Of a DNA stretch of 64,000 nt, positions 1 to 10,050 are shown piece after piece (positions within the stretch are counted from its first letter, which is position 1; every line of letters begins with the position of its first letter). The DNA is from Clostridium felsineum DSM 794 (lineage in GTDB: Bacteria; Bacillota; Clostridia; Clostridiales; Clostridiaceae). The notes below the pieces were generated by a model. The model was given only the letters and a program-made list of their open reading frames with translations. It had not been told where the DNA came from and ran no database searches. The DNA lies in assembly GCF_002006355.2 (NCBI RefSeq), contig NZ_CP096980.1, positions 2,790,001 through 2,854,000 of the forward strand, given 5' to 3'. A program made the translations under genes and the position numbers.

Positions 1-960
1 ACAGTGCTTTTATTTTCTGTGGCAAAACAGGTGCTATTCCCACTTCAGTTACAATATTTCCACAGGGGGCTGTAACAATTTTTTTATCTCCAGTATTTAC
101 TGTACCCGTAGTGCTTTTATTCATATCCGTCATAGAAAAAGACAGTTCATTTCCATTTCCTAGTTAAATATATAAATAATTTTTATTCATATCTCCAAAC
201 TCAAATATTCTTGCACCATCACCTTGAATGCCATTGAGTTTTACATCTGCATCAACAGTAAAATCCTTAACTCGTTTTGTCAATGTATTTGTTAGCTTCA
301 CATATCTACTGATACTTCCATTCATAGAAACTGCTTTTCCAGTTTTTCCATCTGATAAAGCTACATTTCCCACTAATTTAGCATTATTTTTCGCTTGAGA
401 TTCATCTAAAACATTCACAGTAAAAGTATCACTACTTTCTAATTCTCCATTACTTACATTTAACTTAAAAGCATATTTTCCAGCTTTATCAACACTTACA
501 CCTGTTATTAGCTTACAATTTTAACATTTGCACCACTTGGCTTATCTAAAACTGACCATTTATCAGCTAATGCCATTTGTGGATACCCATCATCTGTAGC
601 TATTCCTGCCAATTTAAATACATCTGATAAATGTATAGTTTGCTGGTTTAGTATTATGAGATGCACATTATTTAAAAGTTACTACAGTATTTTTAGAAGA
701 TGATAATTTAACAATAACTGTTACTTTTTTACTATTTAATACTTGAACCTTACCACTTTCTTTTCCACCAACTAATACCTTCATAAGAACCCTTCTTTAA
801 TCCTGTAGTTTCAATGTTTAGTTGGTGTTCATTCAGTTAGATTATTTATATTTAATTTAAAACCTGAATTATCTTTATTCACTTCTGCCTTAGTATATTG
901 ATATCTATCCAATTAAATATATAATTTTTCATTGATAAAGTTTAATCTTGTACACAATCC
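1..960 (-). pseudogene. Decayed 3' part of a large secreted Ig/LamG-domain protein
   Basis: Reading the minus strand, protein-like stretches lie in shifting frames broken by stops. One begins near 660 (LSDVFKLAGIATDDGYPQM) and runs into an Ig/PKD-like stretch (DKWSVLDKPSGANVKI, then after a break a segment ending SSDTFTVNVLDES). Next, at 164-418, comes an 84-residue LamG/concanavalin-like piece (MNGSISRYVKL, ARIFEFGDMNKNYLYI), then a stop and more coding-like sequence off the left edge. Such Ig-like plus LamG modules are typical of secreted clostridial glycoside hydrolases, but no catalytic domain is inside the window, so the enzyme class is unknown. A further stretch at 840-960 (VTPLDGLCTRLNFINEKLY) reads as another shard. 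Multiple stops and frameshifts support a pseudogene rather than a sequencing error. Confidence 0.7.
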
Positions 961-998
961 ATCTAAAGGAGTAACTTTATACAAATTGCCAGTGCTTC

Positions 999-1991
999 TT
1001 ATTTATAGGTACCCTCCCTTTTTACTATGTAATCATTATTATTTTTATTTATATAATTAATTAAGTGTTTTCTCAATTTATTTATATTTGGCGTTATCAA
1101 ATTTGATTTTTTAGTCAATTCTAATAAGGCTTTGTCTAAATACTCCATTTCCCTCCAAGCAGATTTACAATGATCACTTATTGCTAACCTTCCAAGTGGC
1201 GTCGCTGCGCATATTTTTAGTCCCAAATAAACTAAACTTCTATGCTTTTTTACAAAATTAATACTTCTCTCTGGATCAATCTTATATCCTAACTTAACTA
1301 GTACATCACATCCTTCAATTATAGCATCAATAACAGCATTTAACGCTTGTCTATTTTTAGATACCTCTCTAAGATCACAATTCGACATATAGGCCAAATA
1401 TGCTAGTGGCATAATAAAAACAATATGTGTCTTAAAGAAATCCTCCATATTCATATGATAATGTATTTTAAACCTTGATTTTTTAAATATTTTTTCTATA
1501 ATAGGTTTATAGTCGTCTTTTCCTTCTAAATCTCCAATATCAAAATCCGGATGTTTGGTATGTACACTTATTACTTTGCCTCCTTCTCGCCTTCCACCAA
1601 TACTAAAAAAACCAAAAATCACTCTAGGCTTACTCTCTGATGTATTTTTAACTTTGTCACTTATTTCTTTAGCTTTATCTTCATTACCAACAAACACAAA
1701 TAACGGACAGCTAATATTTTCACTAATAACTGGCAGTACAGCTTCAACTTGTAAGGCTTGCATAACAATAAATGTCACATCATAATAATCATTTGGCAAT
1801 AATTCTTTTACTACCTTTATTTTATCTACTGTGATTTTCCTTTGCAGCCAATGGCTAATTACTAATCCTTTTTCTTTTATCTCTTTATATCTACCACCTC
1901 TAGCTAGAATAGTAACTTCATGACCTACCCTATTTAATTCATAAGCAGCATAAGAGCCTAAAACTCCTGCTCCATATATTAATATTTTCAT
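999..1991 (-). CDS. Ketopantoate reductase-like (PanE/ApbA family) protein
   Basis: A 330-residue protein with an N-terminal Rossmann fold for NADP(H): MKILIYGAGVLGSYAAYELN contains the GxGxxG-type glycine pattern at residues 7-12, followed by a basic ILARGGR segment that could bind the 2'-phosphate. The C-terminal half is helical, as in the ApbA C-terminal domain. The family reduces 2-dehydropantoate to pantoate for CoA synthesis, but many clostridial relatives are divergent paralogues of unknown substrate, and I see no pantothenate genes nearby. The gene lies 38 bp downstream of the alpha/beta hydrolase at 2030-2797 on the same strand, so the two are probably co-transcribed; a joint catabolic or detoxifying role is possible but unproven. 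Confidence 0.75.
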   Translation of the reverse strand: MKILIYGAGVLGSYAAYELNRVGHEVTILARGGRYKEIKEKGLVISHWLQRKITVDKIKVVKELLPNDYYDVTFIVMQALQVEAVLPVISENISCPLFVFVGNEDKAKEISDKVKNTSESKPRVIFGFFSIGGRREGGKVISVHTKHPDFDIGDLEGKDDYKPIIEKIFKKSRFKIHYHMNMEDFFKTHIVFIMPLAYLAYMSNCDLREVSKNRQALNAVIDAIIEGCDVLVKLGYKIDPERSINFVKKHRSLVYLGLKICAATPLGRLAISDHCKSAWREMEYLDKALLELTKKSNLITPNINKLRKHLINYINKNNNDYIVKREGTYK

Positions 1992-2029
1992 AAGTTTGTC
2001 TCCTCAATCCTTTGCTTTTAAAGCCCAAA

Positions 2030-2797
2030 TTATAATATACAACGCTTAACAGTTTCTACCCATTCTTTGGGATGACATAAAAGAAGTTCTTCATGTGATA
2101 AGTTATGTTCCACTATATGGGGTTTTATAAAATGCTGCTGATACCTATTTTTATATTCTTCTCCCATCTTAGCTGCGTAAAAGCAGTGAATGGTTGTTCC
2201 ACGTGCTTCAATGTCATTTCCAATTCTTGTTATCAAATCCGTATAAAATTGATTTTTCATGCTATTTTTCTTAACAAAAGACATATCAATTCCATTTATG
2301 CCCATCATTTTAAGGATATTTTTCGTATATTCTTCTCCCCCATTTTTTATCATTTGCTTTTTAATAAGTTTAGGCACTTTCCCTTTATGTAGTAATTTAT
2401 ATAACAATAAAATCATAATTTTCGTCTTAACTAAAGCTGATATTTTTGAAGCTTGATCTAAATCTAAGCTTCCTAAAATCCCATGCTTCATTTTAATTTT
2501 TCCCCTTTTAGCCATCAATCCTACAAGCGAACCACCAAGAGAACAGCCATATACTGCATGTATCTTACCCTGTAATCTTTTGTTTATGTATTCTTCAATT
2601 TTTGTCACCTCCGTTGTAATGTCCTGAAATTCTGTTTCCTCTGTCTCATCAAATCCGTCATAGGATATGCATAAAACAAAAAAATCTTTAGCTAATAAAT
2701 CTATTACCCCGGAGAAGTTATTTTTCCAATGACAAAACGTTCCTGGTAGTAGCATAATGGCTGGATTTTCTTCTTTTCCAAAGTTGTATAACTTCAT
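2030..2797 (-). CDS. Alpha/beta hydrolase
   Basis: A 255-residue protein of the alpha/beta-hydrolase fold. An early strand with LLPGTFCHW would supply the oxyanion-hole region, the nucleophile elbow is GCSLGG (Ser near residue 86), and a late histidine lies in the LSHEELLLCHP segment. Length fits a single-domain hydrolase. The substrate cannot be read from the sequence. It precedes the ketopantoate-reductase-like gene with a 38-bp gap, so the pair is probably one transcript. No signal peptide is visible, so the protein should be cytoplasmic. Confidence 0.75.
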   Translation of the reverse strand: MKLYNFGKEENPAIMLLPGTFCHWKNNFSGVIDLLAKDFFVLCISYDGFDETEETEFQDITTEVTKIEEYINKRLQGKIHAVYGCSLGGSLVGLMAKRGKIKMKHGILGSLDLDQASKISALVKTKIMILLLYKLLHKGKVPKLIKKQMIKNGGEEYTKNILKMMGINGIDMSFVKKNSMKNQFYTDLITRIGNDIEARGTTIHCFYAAKMGEEYKNRYQQHFIKPHIVEHNLSHEELLLCHPKEWVETVKRCIL

Positions 2798-2931
2798 AAA
2801 TATAATCCCCCTTATTCCTTCATTCCATTGTAAGCTTTACAATCTTATTATTTTTATTGTAACTAAACGAAATACTTGATGTTATTTTAAATAAGATTGT
2901 AATATTCTTAAGTTCATACTAAGATTCCTTT

Positions 2932-3085
2932 TCAAAATGAAGTCCATAGCAAAGCTTTTCCGTGTACTTTCCATAAGAAATTTCCCATTGAAATACAAAT
3001 AGCATCTGGATATTCATTTATGAATTTCTGTATTTCACGGTCTAATATTATTGTTCTAGCAATAACTCCCCCTTGCATTTTAGTA
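2932..3085 (-). pseudogene. Remnant of an LCM/TcmP-type SAM methyltransferase
   Basis: The minus strand encodes MQGGVIARTIILDREIQKF followed by INEYPDAICISMG and then diverges to a stop about 50 residues in. That pattern matches the N-terminal start of clostridial class I SAM-dependent methyltransferases of the leucine carboxyl methyltransferase/TcmP type, in which a glycine-rich SAM loop follows CISMG. Here the loop and the rest of the roughly 270-residue enzyme are missing, so this is a gene fragment. Family assignment rests on recall of the conserved N-terminus. Confidence 0.5.
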
Positions 3086-3245
3086 TTGTAAATTTATTTA
3101 CTAATAATGAAACTTGTATTTTTAAGTATATAATTAAAACTCACTCTGTTGATATTGATTATCATGTTCATTTACATTCTACCACTTACTGCCATAAACT
3201 TCAATGAATAATTTTCCATTTGTATTAAATTTACATAGCAAAATA

Positions 3246-3283
3246 AAATAAACGACTATGCCTTCTGACATGGTCGTTTATTT
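3246..3283. terminator. Bidirectional hairpin terminator
   Basis: Two 15-nt arms (AAATAAACGACTATG and CATGGTCGTTTATTT) pair with one wobble across an 8-nt loop, with A/T tracts on both sides. It lies just past the stop of the broken XRE gene at 3290 and can serve transcripts from either side. Confidence 0.7.
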
Positions 3284-3289
3284 TTATTA

Positions 3290-3501
3290 TCATATATCAT
3301 CATTCACAAATTGAAATATTTCTTCTACAGATTTTCCAAATGCCTTAGCAATATCCATAACTAATTTTAATGATGGATTATATTTTTCATTTTCTAGATA
3401 CCCTATAGTCTCTCTTCTCACTCCTATTAATTTAGCTAATTTTCTTGTTTCATATTTAATTGTCTGCGAAGTTCATGAATCTTAGTCTTTAATCTTGTCA
3501 A
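3290..3501 (-). pseudogene. XRE-family HTH regulator broken by one frameshift
   Basis: From a possible TTG start at 3501 the minus strand reads LKTKIHELRRQLNMKQEN and then hits a stop. Shifting one frame at that point continues LAKLIGVRRETIGYLENEK and a tail AKAFGKSVEEIFQFVNDDI to the stop at 3290. Together these make a complete helix-turn-helix regulator of about 70 residues of the YozG-like type. The length (212 nt, not a multiple of three) fits a single one-base indel. Either the gene is recently dead or the base call is wrong. Confidence 0.7.
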
Positions 3502-3662
3502 TTTTACTCACCAACATCTTCATAGTATACAAAAAACACATACCTCCTAGTAAAAATGGAATAACTATAAATTTCTACTTTCCATGTACCTTTTATTATA
3601 TTTATTAACATAAGTTATAAATATCCAATACCTTCATCATATAAATTTATTTTTTTAACACA

Positions 3663-3693
3663 AAACTCTCAAGAATTATTTACTTGAGAGTTT
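3663..3693 (-). terminator. Terminator after the isochorismatase-like gene
   Basis: Perfect 11-bp inverted repeat (AAACTCTCAAG / CTTGAGAGTTT) with a 9-nt loop, 36 bp past the stop of the gene at 3730-4209. It probably ends the four-gene operon that begins at 10470. Confidence 0.7.
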
Positions 3694-3729
3694 CATATTA
3701 TACATTTTTCAAACTAATTTAATAGGTCA

Positions 3730-4209
3730 TTATTCTAATGTTATAAACGCCACACCCATTTCCTTTAACTTCTTTTTAGTCTTTTTAAACTTTTCATAAT
3801 TACCAACACCAATAAGTGCTTCATTAAATAAAACCTTATACTGATTATTTATTCCATCAATAGAAGAAGCACCCACACAATAATTGCCATCTACTCCTAC
3901 TAATTCAAGTTCAGTTGCATTTATCTTTTGCAAATAATTTAATAACTCTTTATTAGAGAAACAGCTTGCTCTTCTTTTTTCAAACACATTGTTAGATACA
4001 ACAGAAAGTCCAGATACTAATTTTTTAGGCTTTCTACTGATTTCCCAAAAGAATCTATTTACAATATAAATAACTGACTCACTAGGATATTCCAAAATTT
4101 TAGCATTAATAGCTTGTATAAGTTCCTTTGCTTTATATGGATACATCCTTTTATTCCTAGAAGTTCCTACATACTCTTCCTGCATATCTATCACTAACAA
4201 ACATTTCAT
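3730..4209 (-). CDS. Isochorismatase-family cysteine hydrolase
   Basis: A 159-residue protein with the family layout: MKCLLVIDMQEEYVG carries the catalytic Asp (D8), FEKRRASCF supplies a candidate catalytic Lys, and GVDGNYCVGASS holds the nucleophilic Cys. The family includes nicotinamidases, isochorismatases and N-carbamoyl hydrolases; the real substrate is not evident. It is the last gene of a tight same-strand run, 12 bp after the epimerase gene, with a strong hairpin terminator downstream. It may therefore act in the same process as the upstream DUF4132 protein, or be a passenger. Confidence 0.75.
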   Translation of the reverse strand: MKCLLVIDMQEEYVGTSRNKRMYPYKAKELIQAINAKILEYPSESVIYIVNRFFWEISRKPKKLVSGLSVVSNNVFEKRRASCFSNKELLNYLQKINATELELVGVDGNYCVGASSIDGINNQYKVLFNEALIGVGNYEKFKKTKKKLKEMGVAFITLE

Positions 4210-4221
4210 TAAAACACCTAC

Positions 4222-5121
4222 TTAAAAATTTTGTTCAATAAATTTAATATAGTCTTTTTTTACAACTTCATCAGAATTATTTCTAAACCACTCATAGGAT
4301 TCCTTTAATCCCTCAAACAATTTTTTCTGTTCTGGTAATAGTTTACTCTGTCTTGTAATATCCAATACATATTCATAATTATAAAAACTAAAATAGTCTC
4401 GTTGATTATCATGATTAGTAACATATACTTTTTCAAGAGGTGCCCCCACTACTTTATAGCATAGTTCAACAAAAGTATTTATATCCACTATTTCTTTATT
4501 TCCAACATTGAGCACATGTTCATCTGGATGACTTTCTAGAATTTTTTCAATAACCCTACATAAATCTTCTACATGAAAAAATTGTAGTTTCATTTTTCCA
4601 TCATTGGGAATATAAAATTTTCTGTTCTTCAAAGCACATTCAAATACAAAAGATTCTCTATATACATTTTGCATTGGTCCATATAAATATGGTGGTCTTA
4701 AGATATATGCTTTGGGAACTCTTAAAAGTAAATATTCTTCTGCTTCAATTTTATCAGTTCCATATTTACCCCAAATAGAGTTCAAACCAAGCTTTTGATT
4801 TTCAGAAAAAGGCTGTTGGTTTGTTTCTGGATAAACAGCAGATGAACTAATAAATATATACTCCTTAAATTTTCCTACTGCCTCTAATAAATTTTTAATG
4901 TCTTTTTGATTATACCCGCATACATCAATTATGATATCAAAAGAATACTTGTTTAGACAATCCTTTAAATTACCTCTATCTGCACATATTAAATTAACAT
5001 CATCTATCTGCTTCTTAGTTCCCCTATTTAAAACATATACTTCATGACCTTTTGTTTTAAAATATTTTGCTACATATTTACTAACAAATACAGTACCACC
5101 TGTAACTAATATTCGTTTCAT
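4222..5121 (-). CDS. NAD-dependent epimerase/dehydratase
   Basis: A 299-residue extended short-chain dehydrogenase. RILVTGGTVFVSKYVAKYF holds the TGGxxFV version of the Rossmann glycine motif; SSSAVYP contributes the catalytic Ser, and GKYGTDKIEAE looks like the YxxxK dyad. A mid-protein ILRPPYLYGPMQ segment is typical of sugar-nucleotide epimerase relatives. I chose the ATG at 5121 because GGGGGTG sits a good distance upstream; a GTG three codons earlier (5130) is also possible. It starts 29 bp after the DUF4132 gene and ends 12 bp before the isochorismatase-like gene, so it is in that operon. The substrate is unknown. Confidence 0.75.
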   Translation of the reverse strand: MKRILVTGGTVFVSKYVAKYFKTKGHEVYVLNRGTKKQIDDVNLICADRGNLKDCLNKYSFDIIIDVCGYNQKDIKNLLEAVGKFKEYIFISSSAVYPETNQQPFSENQKLGLNSIWGKYGTDKIEAEEYLLLRVPKAYILRPPYLYGPMQNVYRESFVFECALKNRKFYIPNDGKMKLQFFHVEDLCRVIEKILESHPDEHVLNVGNKEIVDINTFVELCYKVVGAPLEKVYVTNHDNQRDYFSFYNYEYVLDITRQSKLLPEQKKLFEGLKESYEWFRNNSDEVVKKDYIKFIEQNF

Positions 5122-5150
5122 AAAATTCACCCCCTAAACTTACCTTTTGA

Positions 5151-8100
5151 TCATCTAATCTGCTCTAATATGCTTGGATCTTTTATCTTAGTATCCTCGG
5201 CTAGCAGTGTTATCTTTGTTATTATTTCAACGCTTCTTGGATCACTATCTATAAATGGCAGGAATATTCTTCCTCTATGCGAAGATGGAACTGAAAGTAT
5301 ATTTACTGCACCACTTCCCATTTTATGAACTATTCCACTACCTAAATGCACAGTATATTCTCCGTATTTTCCAGTGATATATGCGTGTGAGCCTTTTAAC
5401 CTAACATTGGAAAGCTTCATAAGTTTTAATATCTCTTCTACAATTGCTGTTCTAATTTCAATAGTTGAAAGACTTGCTTCTGGATCTACTCCACCTACAT
5501 GTGCAACACTTACAACTAAATCCATATCTCTCATTACCTCTGAAAAAATCAATTTTGATATCTTATCTAAACTTATAGGTTTATAGGTTTTTCTATCCTC
5601 AAATCTTAAAAATTGGAGCACAGGTGATTCCATGTCTGCTGGTGAAAACCAATTAGCCTCAGCATATACAGTGGCAATAATATTTTCCTTGTAATAAATC
5701 TTTTGTAGTCCTTCTTCATCACTTGCAATCCACCCTCTAGTCTTTAAAAGTGCTAAAGTCTTTTTAGGCTGTACTTGATGGCCTGCATATCTTCTGGACA
5801 AAGTTTTTTCCTTTAATTCATCAGAATTTGGAAGATATAATTCTCTAAATACTTGCTTAAAAGGTTGTACAATTTTCCTTGAGAATATATCCTTTTGATA
5901 TTCCCTCCAAACCTTACCTTCATATAAATGAACAGGATGGGCTATTATGACATCATCATTTTCATTAAATTTATAGCTATCATTTTTATAATCAGTTAAT
6001 GTATCCCTAACTAAATATCCAATAAAGTCTCCTGCTTTAAATAAAAGATTTTTAATTATCGGTTTTAACACTGGATTTTCACATAACTTTATAAGCTCTT
6101 CTCCTTTAAAGCTTTCTTTACTTTCCATTGACTCTTCGAAACTTTTTTTGGCCCTTAAGTATTGCTCCTTTAAGTCCTTCTTTAATTGCTTTATTTCTAA
6201 TATATATTCATTTTTCTTAAGCTTTGTTGGAATGTTTTTTAATTGCTTTCCTGCTTTAGTGCATACCACATCTGCTTGTCCTAAATCATCAACCGTAAGC
6301 TTTACTTCAATGTCATCTATTAATTTTGGCTCTAAATAGGATAGTACACTTTGAATTTTAGCTGTTTCCATATTCCAAACTAATCTATTTACATCTGAAA
6401 AGCCAGCATTTCTAGCAAGGTTAAGTAATGCAATTTTTGCACTTCTAGCTTCGCTTGCTCTTCTTTGAGCGCCAAACTTTTTACTTTCCTTAATAAACTC
6501 CTGAATATATTCATAACGCTGTAATACATCCTTTTCATTCTTAACAGGAATTAATCCATAGGTAAGTAAATAATCCTTGTTTCTCTTATCTATAACTCTT
6601 TTTTTAACTTCTTTAAGCTTAAGCTTTCCTAGCGTAGCATCCGCAAAGAGCTGGGACCTTTTATGCATAGACCCTCCAGCAATATATTTTGCACTATCAT
6701 ATATTTCCTTAAATCTCTTTTGTCCAATTGTTTTATAAGCTTCCTTAAACCAAGCTTGGTCGAAGGCACCATCCTTTAAATCCCCTACTGATATAGGCGT
6801 ATATCTTGCTATAATTGCAGCTTTCTCCTGTGAAAAGTAATCATTAACATGAGCATGAAAATATAAACAAGCTGACTTTAAACCATCATACCCTATATAA
6901 TCTGAAACTATATCCAGCCACTGTGGTGAGTACATAGCAGCCTCAATCAACTGTTTTGTAGTTACTTTATTACCCTTTAGTGCTTTCTTTAAACTTTCCT
7001 TATTTTCTTCTTCTTTAGGATAACAGCATTTCAGTAAATGACTTAATATAGCTTTCTTCGTACAATCTCCACCTACATAGTTATATCCTCTTACATAGGT
7101 ATCTTTCTCTGAATTTAATACTATGTTTGCAAAAATATTAACTCCATGACATTTTTGAATTTGAGCTGCTAGTTTTGTTACTTCTGTATCTAAATCGCCC
7201 CTTGCAGCTTCGATTTCTGCAATAACCTCTGCTGCTTTTTCACCTAATTTTAAAAGTTTTTTGTATTTTTCTACCCCTTTTTTGTAATATGAATTTGAAC
7301 ACGTAATACTATATATGTTTTCCGCACTTCTAGGCCTTTCAATAATTTCCTTAAAGCCCTCATTTTCATCAATAATTCCTAGTTCAAGTGCCCTGCCAAA
7401 ATAATTTAGATTCAAAGCTCCCGGTGCATAGTAATTACTAGCTTTATAGTAATTATAGGCAATAGAGAAAGCTTCTTTAAAGGATTTCTCATCATCTTTT
7501 GAATTTTGTAGCATTGAGCTAATCCAATGTTGTATATGAGCTGCTGAAGCTACATAATTCCTGGTATTACTTCTACTGTAGCTGAAATATCTATCTTTTT
7601 CACAGTATTCCTCCAAATGCTTTTCAGTTGGTATTTTTTCATATATGTCCTGTACTATTCTTTTGCTAATTCTGAATTTTTCCTCTTTCGGAAGTTCATC
7701 TTCCAACAAGTGAATATAACCTTGCACATGCTTATAATATTTTTTGTTTTTTCTATCTCTTTTAAGTTTTTTAAAAATAACGTAATTGAAGTTACTTTCT
7801 AAAAAGTCCTCATACCAACTGTTATATCGTATATATTCTCCTTCATCAATCATACTTATGTAAAAATCAAGCTCCATTAGTTTCCACAAACCAAGTTGAT
7901 TTTCCTTTGCAAAGTCTCTTACCTTATCTCCTATAGGATAATTATCTAAATTATTGATATTATTCTTCCTGTCAAAGGGAATAAGATAGTATGAACCACC
8001 TAAGGTTACTGTTGTCTTTCTATCATCCCATTCTGTCACTTCATATTCAAAATGACGATTTTCATGTATTAAATCAGTAAATTTATCAAAAATATCTTTT

Positions 8101-10034
8101 GCATACTCATAATCCATTGAAAACTCGTAGGTTACTTTTCTATCCTCTTCAATCTTTAGTGGAGTATATTCCTTAGAAGGCTTATACAACCCAAAGCCAT
8201 TTTTAAAACTCCCTTTATCCTCACTTCTATTTTCAAATGTATCCTTTTCTATGTGAACATGCTCTAAACACTTTTCAATTATATCCTTATAGCTTGAGTT
8301 ATTTTCAATATTTTTTACAATTTCTATTGCTGCTGTGCTTTTATTTTCTTCTTTACTTTCTGCTAAGCTTTTAACAGTATAATAAAGTTTTTCGCTTGGC
8401 TGTCTAATTAAAAGCTTTATTATATTTTTCCTTAAATCCCCATACTTATATTTAAGTAAATTTTGTATATAAATATAGTCTTCATCATTTAATTCTATAC
8501 TTTTAACACTTTCAAAAGCCTTCATTCTTACCATTTGACTTCTATCACCTAAAGCTTCGATTAGAGCTTTCTTCTGATTTATATTTTGAGTATTTTTCAG
8601 AAATTCTTCCATAAAAAACACTCTTGTGTATACTTCCATTTTATTTTTATAAGCTATAAGTGTATCTATTATAGCCTGGTCTTTTGTAGTTCCTACTGCT
8701 ATCATTAATTTTTCCACTAGTACCTTCACATCAAGGCTAACATTAATCCAAGGGAAAACCACTTTGCTGTACTTTATTTCTTTTTTTGGCATTGCATCAA
8801 TAATTATCTTTAGCTTATCGAAAAGTTCTTTTCCATAATATTTACTTCCCAAGCTTTTATACCTCTTAAGCCCTCTTGAAGCATATCTTACACCTAGGTT
8901 ATTAAATATATTTCTAACAGCTAAGGCTAATATCTCCAAATCCTTCTCTTCTAGCATTTCACAGAATTTCTTGTGCATTAAGGTATATTCCTGTGTTTCA
9001 AATAAAAATTCAAGTGCCAACAGTTTTTTATATTTATATTCACTTTTAAGTAAGCCCTCTAATATTTCTTCTGTGTCTTTAATTTCATCAAAAGCTACCG
9101 CCCAAAGGCCTATATAAATTAAAAGATTTTCCTTCGAAGCTATACAATTATTTTTATATTCTTCATCTATTAAACATGTATATGCTGCTTCAAAAGCCTT
9201 TTTTATAACCTTTGGCTTTTCCACCTCTAAATTTAGACCAGTCCATGTACAAAAAGCTCTAACTACAGAAGAAAATCTTATTAGATTGTTATCTATTATA
9301 ATTTTAAGAATGTATATAAAACCTTTTCTAGAACCTTCATCAATGCTTTCAACTATTGACTGCCTTAACCCCTCTTGAAGCTTTGCCGCCAGTAAAAGCT
9401 CACCTATCATTTTATGAGCCTCGTAACTTTCACTCATTAAAAGACCTATAATCATTTCTCTCGTTATTATTGAAGTATTATTGTCGTTATATATAACCTC
9501 TTTAAGCTTATTTAAAACCTCATTTTCATTATTATCTATTTTTACTGCTATAATATCTGAAATAATACCAATGTATTTATATTCCTCACTTTGACCTTGA
9601 AAATATTTATCAAGTGAAAATCCTGACGCCACCCAATATGTATATTCCCTTAACTTATTAATGTTTTTATTAAGATACAATTTTGATTCTTTTTTACTTT
9701 TATAAGATCTTCTATATCCGCCCAAAGAGTAACAATAGTTTGAGGCTTTATTCCAAATTGTTTTAAATATTTTTGCATTTTCTTTATCAAGTAAAAGCTC
9801 CAAAAAACTGTACCTATCACCTTCAAATATTTCATCTATAGATTTAGTATTTTCAGTCCATAAAGCTTCTATAAGTTTCTCATAAGTAGCCTCTACTTTT
9901 CCATAGCCGGCCTCAATATAATTTTTAAAAAGCTCTATAATTTTTATTGCTTCACCATTTTCAACAGCTTCTTCGTTTAAAATCTTTTTTAAATGCTTTA
10001 TAGTTACTTTTTCTCTTTCGTTATAATAAATCAT
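5151..10034 (-). CDS. Giant DUF4132 (MolR/YehI-like) protein
   Basis: A 1627-residue protein, the largest in the window. The N-terminal half is rich in helical, HEAT-like segments. The C-terminal part has the features I recall for DUF4132 proteins related to E. coli YehI/MolR, ending in a conserved module (about residues 1520-1627) with GSGIVHKMGSGAVNI, SSHRGRIFLPF and the terminal KDPSILEQIR. No signal peptide or membrane segment is visible, so it should be cytoplasmic. The biochemical role of this family is not established. A good ribosome binding site (AAAGGAGAAATAAT) precedes the ATG, and a small beta-grasp-like gene ends only 16 bp upstream, suggesting a functional pair. The whole reading frame is intact. 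Confidence 0.8.
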   Translation of the reverse strand: MIYYNEREKVTIKHLKKILNEEAVENGEAIKIIELFKNYIEAGYGKVEATYEKLIEALWTENTKSIDEIFEGDRYSFLELLLDKENAKIFKTIWNKASNYCYSLGGYRRSYKSKKESKLYLNKNINKLREYTYWVASGFSLDKYFQGQSEEYKYIGIISDIIAVKIDNNENEVLNKLKEVIYNDNNTSIITREMIIGLLMSESYEAHKMIGELLLAAKLQEGLRQSIVESIDEGSRKGFIYILKIIIDNNLIRFSSVVRAFCTWTGLNLEVEKPKVIKKAFEAAYTCLIDEEYKNNCIASKENLLIYIGLWAVAFDEIKDTEEILEGLLKSEYKYKKLLALEFLFETQEYTLMHKKFCEMLEEKDLEILALAVRNIFNNLGVRYASRGLKRYKSLGSKYYGKELFDKLKIIIDAMPKKEIKYSKVVFPWINVSLDVKVLVEKLMIAVGTTKDQAIIDTLIAYKNKMEVYTRVFFMEEFLKNTQNINQKKALIEALGDRSQMVRMKAFESVKSIELNDEDYIYIQNLLKYKYGDLRKNIIKLLIRQPSEKLYYTVKSLAESKEENKSTAAIEIVKNIENNSSYKDIIEKCLEHVHIEKDTFENRSEDKGSFKNGFGLYKPSKEYTPLKIEEDRKVTYEFSMDYEYAKDIFDKFTDLIHENRHFEYEVTEWDDRKTTVTLGGSYYLIPFDRKNNINNLDNYPIGDKVRDFAKENQLGLWKLMELDFYISMIDEGEYIRYNSWYEDFLESNFNYVIFKKLKRDRKNKKYYKHVQGYIHLLEDELPKEEKFRISKRIVQDIYEKIPTEKHLEEYCEKDRYFSYSRSNTRNYVASAAHIQHWISSMLQNSKDDEKSFKEAFSIAYNYYKASNYYAPGALNLNYFGRALELGIIDENEGFKEIIERPRSAENIYSITCSNSYYKKGVEKYKKLLKLGEKAAEVIAEIEAARGDLDTEVTKLAAQIQKCHGVNIFANIVLNSEKDTYVRGYNYVGGDCTKKAILSHLLKCCYPKEEENKESLKKALKGNKVTTKQLIEAAMYSPQWLDIVSDYIGYDGLKSACLYFHAHVNDYFSQEKAAIIARYTPISVGDLKDGAFDQAWFKEAYKTIGQKRFKEIYDSAKYIAGGSMHKRSQLFADATLGKLKLKEVKKRVIDKRNKDYLLTYGLIPVKNEKDVLQRYEYIQEFIKESKKFGAQRRASEARSAKIALLNLARNAGFSDVNRLVWNMETAKIQSVLSYLEPKLIDDIEVKLTVDDLGQADVVCTKAGKQLKNIPTKLKKNEYILEIKQLKKDLKEQYLRAKKSFEESMESKESFKGEELIKLCENPVLKPIIKNLLFKAGDFIGYLVRDTLTDYKNDSYKFNENDDVIIAHPVHLYEGKVWREYQKDIFSRKIVQPFKQVFRELYLPNSDELKEKTLSRRYAGHQVQPKKTLALLKTRGWIASDEEGLQKIYYKENIIATVYAEANWFSPADMESPVLQFLRFEDRKTYKPISLDKISKLIFSEVMRDMDLVVSVAHVGGVDPEASLSTIEIRTAIVEEILKLMKLSNVRLKGSHAYITGKYGEYTVHLGSGIVHKMGSGAVNILSVPSSHRGRIFLPFIDSDPRSVEIITKITLLAEDTKIKDPSILEQIR

Positions 10035-10050
10035 ATTATTTCTCCTTTGC

